This document shows positions 1 through 8,893 of a stretch of DNA of 64,000 bases, in pieces (position 1 is the stretch's first letter; each line of letters opens with the position of its first letter). The stretch is from OAS926 sp035503715 (GTDB lineage Bacteria; Pseudomonadota; Alphaproteobacteria; Rhizobiales; Rhizobiaceae), in the NCBI GenBank assembly GCA_035503715.1, contig DATJTE010000078.1:15643-79642 (forward strand), written 5' to 3'. Made by a program: the position numbers and the translations under genes. The notes beneath the pieces are model-generated. The model had not been told where the DNA came from, did not search any database, and was given only the letters and a program-made list of their open reading frames with translations.

Positions 1-1
1 G

Positions 2-1060
2 GAGAACATCGACTGCCGCCAGGACGGCGCAGCGCTCGATCCGGCGAATGGTCGCGCCAGCTACATCTTCAACCCGACCATCGAAGGCATCGAGAAGGCG
101 GACGGCTTCCTGATCATCGGCGCCAATCCGCGCTTTGAAGCCTCGGTGCTGAACGCTCGCATTCGCAAGCGGGTGCGCGCCGGCGATTTCCCCGTTGGCG
201 TGATCGGCAATGTCGGCGATTTGCGATTTAATTACGATAACTTGGGCGCGGGTCCGGACTCGTTACGTGAACTTGCCGACGGCAACTCCAAATTCATGGA
301 TGCGCTGCGCAATGCCAAGAACCCGCTTGTCATCGTCGGGCAGGGCGCCCTGTCACGCGCTGATGGCGGTGCCGTGCTTGGCCTTGCCGCAAAGATCGCC
401 GCCGATCTGAACGCAGTGCGCGAGGACTGGAACGGTTTTGCCGTGCTTCACTCGGCTGCCGCCAGAGTCGGCGGCCTCGACGTCGGCTTCGTGCCGGGCG
501 CCAACGGCAAGGTGACGAAGGAAATCGCCGAGGAGTCGGAGGTTCTTTTCCTGCTCGGCGCTGACGAGATGGACATGAAGGCGGTCGAGGCAGGCTTCGT
601 CGTCTATATCGGCTCGCATGGCGATGCCGGCGCGCATCGCGCGGACGTCATCCTGCCGGGTTCGGCCTACACGGAAAAATCCGGCACCTATGTCAATACC
701 GAAGGCCGGGTGCAGCAGACCAACCGTGCCGGTTTCGCGCCGGGCGAGGCGAAGGAAGACTGGGCGATCCTGCGCGCGCTGTCGGATGTGCTCGGCAAGA
801 AGCTGCCGTTCGACTCGCTGGCGCAACTGCGCAAGAAGCTCCACGCCGAACATCCGCATTTCGCGGCAGTCGACAAGATCAAGGCTGGTGACCCCGCCGA
901 TGTATCGAAGATAGCCGCATCAGGCGGCAAGCTCGACAAGACGGCTTTCGTCTCGCCGGTAAAAGACTTCTATCTCACCAATCCGATTGCGCGCGCTTCC
1001 GCCGTGATGGCCGAGTGCTCAGCGCTCCACAAGGGCAATTTCAAGCAGGCGGCGGAATAG
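2..1060 (+). CDS. nuoG: NADH-quinone oxidoreductase subunit G, C-terminal part (partial)
   Basis: The frame is open from base 2 to the TAG at 1058-1060; the 5' part lies outside the window. This is the molybdopterin-oxidoreductase-like C-terminal half of NuoG, the Fe-S subunit of the peripheral arm of Complex I that passes electrons from NADH towards ubiquinone. The stretch GADEMD, the block around YIGSHGDAGAHRADVILPG and the following EKSGTYVNTEGRVQ are typical of alphaproteobacterial NuoG. The N-terminal cluster-binding cysteines are not in view. nuoH begins 3 nt after the stop, so the gene is part of the nuo operon. Confidence 0.95.
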   Translation, partial: ENIDCRQDGAALDPANGRASYIFNPTIEGIEKADGFLIIGANPRFEASVLNARIRKRVRAGDFPVGVIGNVGDLRFNYDNLGAGPDSLRELADGNSKFMDALRNAKNPLVIVGQGALSRADGGAVLGLAAKIAADLNAVREDWNGFAVLHSAAARVGGLDVGFVPGANGKVTKEIAEESEVLFLLGADEMDMKAVEAGFVVYIGSHGDAGAHRADVILPGSAYTEKSGTYVNTEGRVQQTNRAGFAPGEAKEDWAILRALSDVLGKKLPFDSLAQLRKKLHAEHPHFAAVDKIKAGDPADVSKIAASGGKLDKTAFVSPVKDFYLTNPIARASAVMAECSALHKGNFKQAAE

Positions 1061-1063
1061 GGC

Positions 1064-2113
1064 ATGGAAGACAGCTTCTTCTCCTTCTACGTTCTGCCGG
1101 CGCTGATCATCCTGGCGAAGTCGGTCGCGCTGATCGTCATCCTGCTGATCTTCGTCGCCTACATTCTTTACGCCGACCGCAAGGTCTGGGCGGCGGTGCA
1201 GCTTCGCCGCGGGCCGAACGTCGTCGGCCCATGGGGCCTGCTGCAATCCTTCGCCGACCTTTTGAAGTTCGTGGTGAAGGAGCCGATCATTCCGTCCGGC
1301 GCCAACAAGGGCGTGTTCCTGATGGCCCCGCTTGTCTCGGCGGTGCTGGCGCTCGCGGCCTGGGCGGTCATCCCGGTCAATGAAGGCTGGGCAGTCGCTA
1401 ACATCAATGTCGGCATCCTCTACGTTTTCGCCATCTCGTCGCTGGAAGTCTATGGCGTCATCATGGGCGGCTGGGCGTCGAACTCGAAATATCCGTTCCT
1501 CGGCGCGCTACGCTCGGCCGCGCAGATGGTTTCCTACGAAGTCTCGATCGGCTTCGTCATCATCACCGTGCTGCTCGCCGTCGGTTCGCTGAACCTGACC
1601 GACATCGTGATGTCGCAGCAGGACGGCCTTGGGACGCGCCTCGGCCTGGACAGCTCGTTCCTCGACTGGCACTGGCTGGCGCTGTTCCCGATGTTTGTCG
1701 TGTTCTTCATTTCCGCACTTGCCGAGACGAACCGCCCGCCCTTCGATCTGGTCGAGGCGGAGTCCGAGCTCGTCGCCGGCCACATGATCGAGTATTCGGC
1801 GACGCCGTTCCTGCTCTTCTTCCTCGGCGAATACGTCGCGATCGTGCTGATGTGCGCGCTGACCACGATCCTGTTCCTCGGCGGCTGGCTGCCGCCACTG
1901 GACATCGCGCCTTTTACCTGGGTGCCGGGCGTCGTGTGGTTCGTGCTAAAAGTCTGCTTCGTGTTCTTCATGTTCGCCATGGTGAAGGCGTTCGTGCCCC
2001 GCTACCGTTACGACCAGCTGATGCGGCTGGGCTGGAAGGTCTTCCTGCCGCTGTCGCTGTTCATGGTCGTCGCCACCGCCGCCTTCCTGAAGCTCACGGG
2101 GATCGTCGCGTGA
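1064..2113 (+). CDS. nuoH: NADH-quinone oxidoreductase subunit H
   Basis: 349 aa, the usual NuoH length. It is a multi-spanning membrane subunit at the joint between the peripheral and membrane arms of Complex I and contributes to the quinone chamber. Family signatures are visible: ADRKVWAAVQLRRGPNVVGP near residue 40, an internal ALAETNRPPFDLVEAESELV loop, and FVPRYRYDQLMRLGWK near the C-terminus. It starts 3 nt after nuoG. Its stop overlaps the start of the next small ORF as TGATG, which suggests translational coupling. Confidence 0.97.
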   Translation: MEDSFFSFYVLPALIILAKSVALIVILLIFVAYILYADRKVWAAVQLRRGPNVVGPWGLLQSFADLLKFVVKEPIIPSGANKGVFLMAPLVSAVLALAAWAVIPVNEGWAVANINVGILYVFAISSLEVYGVIMGGWASNSKYPFLGALRSAAQMVSYEVSIGFVIITVLLAVGSLNLTDIVMSQQDGLGTRLGLDSSFLDWHWLALFPMFVVFFISALAETNRPPFDLVEAESELVAGHMIEYSATPFLLFFLGEYVAIVLMCALTTILFLGGWLPPLDIAPFTWVPGVVWFVLKVCFVFFMFAMVKAFVPRYRYDQLMRLGWKVFLPLSLFMVVATAAFLKLTGIVA

Positions 2114-2304
2114 TGTCGGGTATGATGATGGGAGCGATCGCTGGCGGGATCATAGGCGTCGTGAGCTTTATCGGGCTCAGGATGCTTGCCGGCCGCGTCG
2201 AGCTTCCCGAGACAAAGACCGTGCTCAATACGGTGGGTATCGTCGATCTGGCGCTGTTCCCTGTCTTAGGCGCCTTCATCGGCGGACTCATCACTGGAGA
2301 TTGA
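2113..2304 (+). CDS. small two-TM membrane protein inside the nuo operon
   Basis: A 63-codon ORF lies between nuoH and nuoI. Its ATG overlaps the nuoH stop by one base (TGATG), and nuoI starts one base after its own stop, so the three genes are tightly packed. The protein has a glycine/methionine-rich hydrophobic segment at residues 4-24, a short polar loop (residues 28-40) and a second hydrophobic segment at 43-60. I do not recognise a family. It is not one of the 14 core Complex I subunits. Position and coupling suggest co-translation with the membrane arm; any role in Complex I assembly is a guess. Confidence 0.7.
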   Translation: MSGMMMGAIAGGIIGVVSFIGLRMLAGRVELPETKTVLNTVGIVDLALFPVLGAFIGGLITGD

Positions 2305-2305
2305 A

Positions 2306-2797
2306 ATGTCCGCCCTAACTCAAGCCGCCAAGGGACTGCTGCTCCGCGAATTCGTCGGTGCATTCTTCCTGTCGATGCGCCAGTTCTTCGCGCCGAAGGC
2401 CACGCTGAACTATCCGCACGAAAAGGGACCGGTCAGCCCGCGCTTCCGCGGCGAACATGCGCTGCGCCGTTATCCGAACGGTGAGGAACGCTGCATCGCC
2501 TGCAAGCTCTGCGAGGCGATCTGCCCGGCGCAGGCCATCACCATCGAGGCCGGCCCGCGCCGCAACGACGGCACGCGCCGCACGGTGCGCTACGACATCG
2601 ACATGGTGAAGTGCATCTATTGCGGCTTCTGCCAGGAGGCCTGCCCGGTCGACGCCATCGTCGAGGGGCCGAATTTCGAGTTCGCGACGGAGACGCGCGA
2701 GGAGCTCTACTACGACAAGGACAAGCTTTTGGCGAACGGCGACCGCTGGGAGCGCGAACTTGCGCGCAACCAGGTGCTCGATGCGCCGTATCGCTGA
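2306..2797 (+). CDS. nuoI: NADH-quinone oxidoreductase subunit I (2x 4Fe-4S)
   Basis: 163 aa. It carries two ferredoxin-type clusters that relay electrons in the peripheral arm next to the quinone site. The first motif has cysteines 63, 66, 69 and 73 (CIACKLCEAICP) and the second has 103, 106, 109 and 113 (CIYCGFCQEACP). The N-terminal helix anchors it at the membrane. It starts one base after the small ORF. A 90-nt gap, the longest within this nuo segment, follows before nuoJ and holds only a weak GGGC/GCCC hairpin near 2813-2824. Confidence 0.97.
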   Translation: MSALTQAAKGLLLREFVGAFFLSMRQFFAPKATLNYPHEKGPVSPRFRGEHALRRYPNGEERCIACKLCEAICPAQAITIEAGPRRNDGTRRTVRYDIDMVKCIYCGFCQEACPVDAIVEGPNFEFATETREELYYDKDKLLANGDRWERELARNQVLDAPYR

Positions 2798-2887
2798 GAA
2801 TTGACGATGGACGGGCGTCAGCCCGCCTTCTAAAGGAACACGCGGCTTGCGGCAACGCCGGAGCCAAACGGGGAAGCCGGAACTGCA

Positions 2888-3508
2888 ATGCTTAACGGAC
2901 TAGAGGCGGTCTTTTTCTACTTGTTCGCCTTCGTCGCGATCGCGGCGGCGTTCATGGTCATTTCCGCGCGCAATCCCGTGCACTCGGTGCTCTATCTGAT
3001 CCTAACCTTCTTCAACGCGGCCGGCCTGTTCCTGCTCACCGGCGCCGAATTTTTGGCGATGATCCTGCTGGTCGTCTATGTCGGCGCGGTCGCAGTGCTC
3101 TTCCTCTTCGTCGTCATGATGCTCGACGTCGATTTCGCCGAGCTGAAGGAAGGCGCGCTGCAATACGCGCCGATCGGCGCGGTGATCGGACTGATTCTTG
3201 CGGGCGAACTGATCGTCGTGCTCGGCGGCTACGCGTTCTCGCCGGAAATCGCGGCGCATGCGGCAAAGCCGATCCCCGATATCGCGACACGTCACAATAC
3301 GGCAGCGCTCGGCGACATCCTCTACACGGACTACATCCACTACTTCCAGATCGCCGGCATGGTGCTCTTGGTCGCCATGATCGGCGCGATCGTGCTGACG
3401 CTCAGGCACAAGGAAGGCGTCAAGCGCCAGAACATTTCCGCGCAGGTCGCGCGCACGCCGGCGACGGCCATCGAGACCAAGAAGGTCGAAACGGGGAAGG
3501 GGATCTGA
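2888..3508 (+). CDS. nuoJ: NADH-quinone oxidoreductase subunit J
   Basis: 206 aa with five predicted membrane helices, in the usual range for NuoJ. It contains the family stretch ISARNPVHSVLYLILTFFNA after the first helix and LVVYVGAVAVLFLFVVMML, the region of the pi-bulge helix that couples quinone chemistry to proton pumping. The C-terminal tail of about 40 residues is polar and probably cytoplasmic. nuoK starts 2 nt after the stop. Confidence 0.96.
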   Translation: MLNGLEAVFFYLFAFVAIAAAFMVISARNPVHSVLYLILTFFNAAGLFLLTGAEFLAMILLVVYVGAVAVLFLFVVMMLDVDFAELKEGALQYAPIGAVIGLILAGELIVVLGGYAFSPEIAAHAAKPIPDIATRHNTAALGDILYTDYIHYFQIAGMVLLVAMIGAIVLTLRHKEGVKRQNISAQVARTPATAIETKKVETGKGI

Positions 3509-3510
3509 CG

Positions 3511-3819
3511 ATGACTGTCGGCATCGCGCACTATCTGACTCTTTCGGCGATCCTCTTCACGCTCGGCGTGTTCGGCATTTTCCTGAACCGCAAGAACGTC
3601 ATCATCATTCTGATGTCGATCGAGCTGATCCTGCTCGCGGTAAACATCAATTTTGTCGCCTTCTCGGCCGCGCTTGGCGATCTCGTCGGACAGGTGTTCG
3701 CGCTGTTTGTGCTGACCGTCGCCGCGGCCGAAGCCGCGATCGGGCTGGCGATCCTCGTCGTCTTCTTCCGCAACCGCGGCTCGATCGCGGTGGAAGACGT
3801 CAACATGATGAAGGGCTGA
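3511..3819 (+). CDS. nuoK: NADH-quinone oxidoreductase subunit K
   Basis: 102 aa, three membrane helices, the standard NuoK size. The conserved glutamates of the proton path are present in the second helix (MSIELILLAVNINFV) and the third (AAAEAAIGLAILV). The protein is part of the membrane-arm proton channel of Complex I. It lies 2 nt after nuoJ and 10 nt before nuoL. Confidence 0.96.
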   Translation: MTVGIAHYLTLSAILFTLGVFGIFLNRKNVIIILMSIELILLAVNINFVAFSAALGDLVGQVFALFVLTVAAAEAAIGLAILVVFFRNRGSIAVEDVNMMKG

Positions 3820-3829
3820 CGCGAAGACT

Positions 3830-5944
3830 ATGTATCAAGCGATCGTCTTCCTGCCACTTCTCGGCTTCCTGATCGCCGGCCTGTTCGGCAATGCGATCGG
3901 CGCGCGCGCGTCCGAATACATCACCTCCGGCCTGCTGGTGATCTGCGCGATCCTGTCGTGGATCGCCTTCTTCACCGTCGGCCTCGGCGAGGGCGAAGTC
4001 TTCACCATTCCGGTGCTGCGTTTCATCGAATCCGGCGGCCTGCAGGCGGACTGGGCGCTTCGCATCGACACGCTGACCGTGGTGATGCTGGTCGTCGTCA
4101 ATACGGTCTCGTCCCTGGTGCACATCTATTCGATCGGCTACATGCACCACGATCCGCACCGGCCACGCTTCTTCGCCTATCTGTCGCTGTTCACCTTCGC
4201 CATGCTGATGCTGGTGACGGCCGACAATCTCGTGCAGATGTTCTTCGGCTGGGAAGGCGTCGGTCTCGCCTCCTATCTGCTGATCGGCTTCTGGTACAAG
4301 AAGCCGTCCGCCAATGCCGCCGCGATCAAGGCCTTCGTCGTCAACCGCGTCGGCGACTTTGGCTTCGCGCTTGGCATCTTCGGCGTCTTCGTCCTGTTCG
4401 GTTCGGTCAACTTCGATACCATCTTCGCCAACGCCCCGAGTTATGCGCCGCCCGCGATCCATGCCAGCGATGCGGCGGCGGGTAGTCACGACGTCGCCCC
4501 GGCGGCCAGCGAGACAGCGCCCGCTGCCGAGGCTCCAGCCGCGACCCAGGATGCCGGTCATGGCGCTACCGAAGTTGTCGAGGCGCCCGCCGGCGAGACG
4601 GTGCTGAACTTCCTTGGCTACGCGCTGGACAAGCAAGCGGCACTGACGATCGTCTGCCTGCTGCTGTTCATGGGCGCGATGGGCAAGTCGGCGCAGGTGC
4701 CGCTGCACACCTGGCTGCCGGACGCGATGGAAGGGCCGACGCCAGTGTCGGCGCTCATCCACGCGGCCACGATGGTGACTGCCGGCGTGTTCATGCTGGC
4801 CCGCCTGTCGCCGCTGTTCGAACTGTCGCATACGGCGCTGACGGTGGTGACCTTCATCGGCGCCTTCACCGCGTTCTTCGCGGCGACCGTCGGTCTCGTG
4901 CAGAACGACATCAAGCGCGTCATCGCCTATTCGACCTGTTCGCAGCTCGGCTACATGTTCGTGGCGCTCGGTCTCGGCTTCTACAGCGCCGCGATCTTCC
5001 ACCTCTTCACCCACGCCTTCTTCAAGGCGCTGCTCTTCCTCGGCTCCGGCTCTGTCATCCACGCGGTGTCGGACGAGCAGGACATGCGCCGCATGGGTGG
5101 GCTGCGCAAGCTGATCCCGACCACCTACTGGATGATGATCATTGGAACGATCGCGCTGACCGGCGTCGGCATTCCGGCGACGCTGATCGGCACCGCCGGT
5201 TTCTTCTCCAAGGACGCGATCATCGAAGGCGCCTTCGTCGGCCACAACGCGGTGGCCGGGCTGGCCTTCACGCTGCTGGTCATCGCCGCCGTGTTCACCA
5301 GCTTCTATTCCTGGCGCTTGATCTTCATGACCTTCCACGGCCGTCCGCGCGCCACCGCCGACGTCATGCACCATGTGCATGAATCGCCGCCGGTCATGCT
5401 GGTGCCGCTCTTCATCCTGGCAGCAGGTGCGCTGTTCGCAGGCGTGCTTTTCCACGATTACTTCATCGGCCATCAGGAGGAGTATGAAGCCTTCTGGAAG
5501 GCGTCGCTCTTCACGCTGCCGGACAATCACATCCTGCATGACTTCCACGAAGTGCCGCTGTGGGTGAAGCTCGCGCCGTTCGTCGCGATGATCGTCGGCT
5601 TCCTGACGGCCTACCACTTCTACATCCGCTCGCCGCAGACGCCGAAGCGGTTGGCCGAGCAGCATCGCGGCCTCTACGCGTTCCTGCTCAACAAATGGTA
5701 TTTTGACGAGCTCTACGACTTCCTCTTCGTCAATCCGGCCAAGCGGGTTGGCTATTTTCTTTGGAAGAAGGGTGACGGCTGGTTCATCGACGGGCTCGGC
5801 CCCGACGGCGTCTCGGCGCGCGTCATCGACGTCACCCGCAACGTGGTCCGCCTGCAGACCGGATATCTCTATCACTACGCGTTCGCCATGCTGATCGGAG
5901 TGGCCGCTCTCGTCACCTGGATGATGTTCGGGGGCAGCTTCTGA
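3830..5944 (+). CDS. nuoL: NADH-quinone oxidoreductase subunit L with an alanine-rich insert
   Basis: 704 aa. It is the distal antiporter-like subunit of Complex I, with the pumping glutamate in FFGWEGVGL (E142) and the lysine/histidine region AMGKSAQVPLHTWLPDAMEG. It is longer than the roughly 610-aa E. coli protein. Part of the excess is a low-complexity Ala/Pro/Glu/His-rich insert at about residues 201-258, placed in a loop between membrane helices, where it should not disturb the proton path. nuoM overlaps the stop by one base. Confidence 0.96.
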   Translation: MYQAIVFLPLLGFLIAGLFGNAIGARASEYITSGLLVICAILSWIAFFTVGLGEGEVFTIPVLRFIESGGLQADWALRIDTLTVVMLVVVNTVSSLVHIYSIGYMHHDPHRPRFFAYLSLFTFAMLMLVTADNLVQMFFGWEGVGLASYLLIGFWYKKPSANAAAIKAFVVNRVGDFGFALGIFGVFVLFGSVNFDTIFANAPSYAPPAIHASDAAAGSHDVAPAASETAPAAEAPAATQDAGHGATEVVEAPAGETVLNFLGYALDKQAALTIVCLLLFMGAMGKSAQVPLHTWLPDAMEGPTPVSALIHAATMVTAGVFMLARLSPLFELSHTALTVVTFIGAFTAFFAATVGLVQNDIKRVIAYSTCSQLGYMFVALGLGFYSAAIFHLFTHAFFKALLFLGSGSVIHAVSDEQDMRRMGGLRKLIPTTYWMMIIGTIALTGVGIPATLIGTAGFFSKDAIIEGAFVGHNAVAGLAFTLLVIAAVFTSFYSWRLIFMTFHGRPRATADVMHHVHESPPVMLVPLFILAAGALFAGVLFHDYFIGHQEEYEAFWKASLFTLPDNHILHDFHEVPLWVKLAPFVAMIVGFLTAYHFYIRSPQTPKRLAEQHRGLYAFLLNKWYFDELYDFLFVNPAKRVGYFLWKKGDGWFIDGLGPDGVSARVIDVTRNVVRLQTGYLYHYAFAMLIGVAALVTWMMFGGSF

Positions 5945-7449
5945 TGGTCGAATGGCCGATCCTTTCAACGGTCACGTTCCTGCCGCTGGTCGGCGCGTTC
6001 ATGATTCTGCTGATCCGTGACGACAGCGCGAGCGCACGCCGCAACATCCGCAGCGTCGCGCTGTTCACGACCGTTTTCGTGTTCCTGCTCTCGCTGGTGA
6101 TCTGGCTGGGCTTCGACAATTCGCAGTCGGGCTTCCAGATGGTCGAGAAGCTCGCCTGGCTCGACTCCGGCATCTCCTACAAGATGGGCGTCGATGGCAT
6201 TTCGATGCTGTTCGTCATTCTGACGACGTTCCTGATGCCGCTCTGCATCCTGGCGTCCTGGGAGGCGATCGACAAGCGCGTCAAGGAGTACATGATCGCG
6301 TTCCTCATCCTGGAAACGCTGATGATCGGCGTGTTCTGCGCGCTCGACCTCGTGCTCTTCTACGTTTTCTTCGAGGCTGGTCTCATCCCGATGTTCATCA
6401 TCATCGGCGTGTGGGGCGGCAAGCGGCGCGTCTACGCCAGCTTCAAGTTCTTCCTCTACACGCTGCTCGGCTCTGTGCTGATGCTGCTCGCCATCATGGC
6501 GATGTTCTGGCAGGCGGGCACCACCGACATCCCGACGCTGCTCACCCACGATTTCCCGGTGTCGATGCAGTCATGGCTGTGGATCGCCTTCTTCGCGTCC
6601 TTCGCGGTGAAGATGCCGATGTGGCCGGTTCACACCTGGCTGCCGGATGCGCACGTCGAGGCGCCGACGGCCGGCTCCGTCATCCTGGCCGGCATCCTCT
6701 TGAAGATGGGCGGCTACGGCTTCCTGCGCTTCTCACTGCCGATGTTCCCGGTTGCGTCAATGGACTTCCAGCCTTTCATCTTCGTGCTCTCGGTCGTGGC
6801 GATCATCTACACGTCGCTCGTCGCCCTGATGCAGGAGGACATGAAGAAGCTGATCGCTTATTCGTCGGTGGCCCACATGGGCTACGTGACGATGGGCATC
6901 TTCGCCATGAACCAGGAAGGCATCCAGGGCTCGATCTTTCAGATGCTGAGCCACGGCCTGGTGTCGGGCGCGCTGTTCCTGTGCGTCGGCGTCGTCTACG
7001 ACCGGCTGCACACGCGCGAGATCGCTGCCTATGGCGGCCTGGTCAACAACATGCCGAAATACGCCGTGGTGTTCCTGATCTTCACCATGGCCAATGTCGG
7101 CCTGCCGGGCACCAGCGGTTTCGTCGGCGAATTCCTCACTCTACTCGGCGTTTTCAGGGTGAACACCTGGGTCGCGCTGTTCGCGACGACGGGCGTGATC
7201 CTTTCGGCGGCTTACGCGCTCTGGCTCTACCGCAAGGTGATCTTCGGTGCCCTGTCGAAGGAGAGCCTGAAGAGCATGCTGGATCTGTCGACCCGCGAGA
7301 AGGTGATCATCTACCCGCTCGTGGTTCTGGTCATCTTCTTCGGCGTCTATCCGGCGCCGGTTTTCGACGCGACCGCGGCCTCGGTTCAGGCCCTGGTCAA
7401 CAATCTCTCCGTTTCGGTCGAGGCGGCTCAGGCCGCCGCGGCGCATTGA
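5944..7449 (+). CDS. nuoM: NADH-quinone oxidoreductase subunit M
   Basis: 501 aa, multi-spanning antiporter-like subunit of the membrane arm. The key glutamate sits in FYVFFEAGLIPMF, and the lysine and histidine in KMPMWPVHTWLPDAHVEAP, the hallmark of NuoM. The C-terminus is an Ala-rich tail. The start ATG overlaps the nuoL TGA. A 7-nt gap separates it from nuoN. Confidence 0.97.
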   Translation: MVEWPILSTVTFLPLVGAFMILLIRDDSASARRNIRSVALFTTVFVFLLSLVIWLGFDNSQSGFQMVEKLAWLDSGISYKMGVDGISMLFVILTTFLMPLCILASWEAIDKRVKEYMIAFLILETLMIGVFCALDLVLFYVFFEAGLIPMFIIIGVWGGKRRVYASFKFFLYTLLGSVLMLLAIMAMFWQAGTTDIPTLLTHDFPVSMQSWLWIAFFASFAVKMPMWPVHTWLPDAHVEAPTAGSVILAGILLKMGGYGFLRFSLPMFPVASMDFQPFIFVLSVVAIIYTSLVALMQEDMKKLIAYSSVAHMGYVTMGIFAMNQEGIQGSIFQMLSHGLVSGALFLCVGVVYDRLHTREIAAYGGLVNNMPKYAVVFLIFTMANVGLPGTSGFVGEFLTLLGVFRVNTWVALFATTGVILSAAYALWLYRKVIFGALSKESLKSMLDLSTREKVIIYPLVVLVIFFGVYPAPVFDATAASVQALVNNLSVSVEAAQAAAAH

Positions 7450-7456
7450 GGCTCCG

Positions 7457-8893
7457 ATGACGCCCGAACTCTCCGCGAGCCTGTCGCTCTTCACGCCGGA
7501 ACTGATCATCGCGATCGGCGCGATGGCTCTCCTGATGATCGGCGTCTATTCGAGCGAGCGCGCCAATTCGACGATCACCAGCATCGCGGTCATCCTGCTG
7601 ATCGCTGCCGGCGGCTGGCTTTTTCTGATGACCGGCGAGGGTGAGGGCTTTGGCGGCGCCTTTGTCGTCGATCCGTTCGCGCGCTTCATGAAGCTTCTGA
7701 CGCTCGGCGGCTCCATCGTCACGCTGATCATGTCGGTCGGTTTCGCGCGCGAGGAAAAATTCGACAAGTTCGAATACCCGGTGCTCATCATGCTCGCCAC
7801 GCTCGGCATGATGCTGATGATTTCCGCCAACGACATGCTGGCGCTTTACCTCGGCCTCGAACTGCAGTCGCTGGCGCTCTACGTGGTCGCCGCGATCAAT
7901 CGCGACAGCGTGCGTTCGACCGAAGCGGGCCTGAAGTATTTCGTGCTTGGCGCGCTGTCTTCCGGCATGCTGCTCTACGGCATCTCGCTGGTTTACGGCT
8001 ACACCGGCAATACGAGCTTCGACGCGATCGCGGCCGCATTGACCGGCGCCGAACGCCAGCTGGGCTTGGTCTTCGGCCTGGTGTTCGTGCTCGCCGGCCT
8101 TGCCTTCAAGATTTCGGCCGTGCCGTTCCATATGTGGACGCCGGACGTTTATGAGGGCGCGCCGACGCCAGTCACCGCCTTCTTCGCGGCGGCGCCGAAA
8201 ATGGCGGCGATGGCGCTGCTTGTGCGCGTCACCGTCGGCGCATTTGAGCCGATCGCACCCGATTGGCAGCAGATCATCGTCTTCATTTCGATCGCCTCGA
8301 TGATCCTCGGCGCCTTCGCGGCCATCGGCCAGAAGAACATCAAGCGCCTGATGGCTTACTCCTCGATCAGCCATATGGGCTACGCGCTGGTCGGCCTTGC
8401 GGCCAACAGTCAGGCGGGCGTGCGCGGCGTCGCCATCTACATGCTGATCTATCTGGTGATGACGCTCGGCACCTTCGCCTTCATCCTCGCCATGCGCCGG
8501 CGCGACGGCAATGTCGAGCAGATTGACGATCTGGCAGGCCTGTCGAACACCAATCCGATGATGGCGACGATCCTCACCATCCTGATGTTCTCTCTGGCCG
8601 GCATTCCGCCGCTCGCCGGGTTCTGGGCGAAGTGGTACGTCTTCCTCGCCGCGATCAACGCGAACCTTTATGCGCTCGCCGTGATCGGTGTCCTCGCCTC
8701 GGTTGTCGGCGCCTATTACTACCTGCGCATTATCAAGATCATGTGGTTCGACGAACCGGTCGGCGCCTTCTCGCCGATGGCCGGCGAGTTGCGGCTGGTG
8801 CTCGGCGCCTCGGGACTTTTCGTTCTCCTCTACGTTTTGATCGCCGGGCCGATCGGCGGCATGGCCGAGGCCGCCGCGAAAACCTTCTTCTGA
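7457..8893 (+). CDS. nuoN: NADH-quinone oxidoreductase subunit N
   Basis: 478 aa, third antiporter-like subunit of Complex I, of normal length. Signature stretches include ALYLGLELQSLALYVV, AFKISAVPFHMWTPDVYEGA with the lysine and histidine of the channel, and KNIKRLMAYSSISHMGY. It ends the contiguous nuo block, and its TGA overlaps the ATG of birA, so biotin ligase is probably translated from the same message. Confidence 0.97.
   Translation: MTPELSASLSLFTPELIIAIGAMALLMIGVYSSERANSTITSIAVILLIAAGGWLFLMTGEGEGFGGAFVVDPFARFMKLLTLGGSIVTLIMSVGFAREEKFDKFEYPVLIMLATLGMMLMISANDMLALYLGLELQSLALYVVAAINRDSVRSTEAGLKYFVLGALSSGMLLYGISLVYGYTGNTSFDAIAAALTGAERQLGLVFGLVFVLAGLAFKISAVPFHMWTPDVYEGAPTPVTAFFAAAPKMAAMALLVRVTVGAFEPIAPDWQQIIVFISIASMILGAFAAIGQKNIKRLMAYSSISHMGYALVGLAANSQAGVRGVAIYMLIYLVMTLGTFAFILAMRRRDGNVEQIDDLAGLSNTNPMMATILTILMFSLAGIPPLAGFWAKWYVFLAAINANLYALAVIGVLASVVGAYYYLRIIKIMWFDEPVGAFSPMAGELRLVLGASGLFVLLYVLIAGPIGGMAEAAAKTFF

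Noticed and set aside
3800..5968. A 722-codon open frame on the minus strand across nuoL, and similar long frames over 7397-9460 and 8917-10176.
   Set aside because: They are antisense shadows of conserved genes in GC-rich DNA, rich in Arg, Asp and His with no domain or ribosome site.
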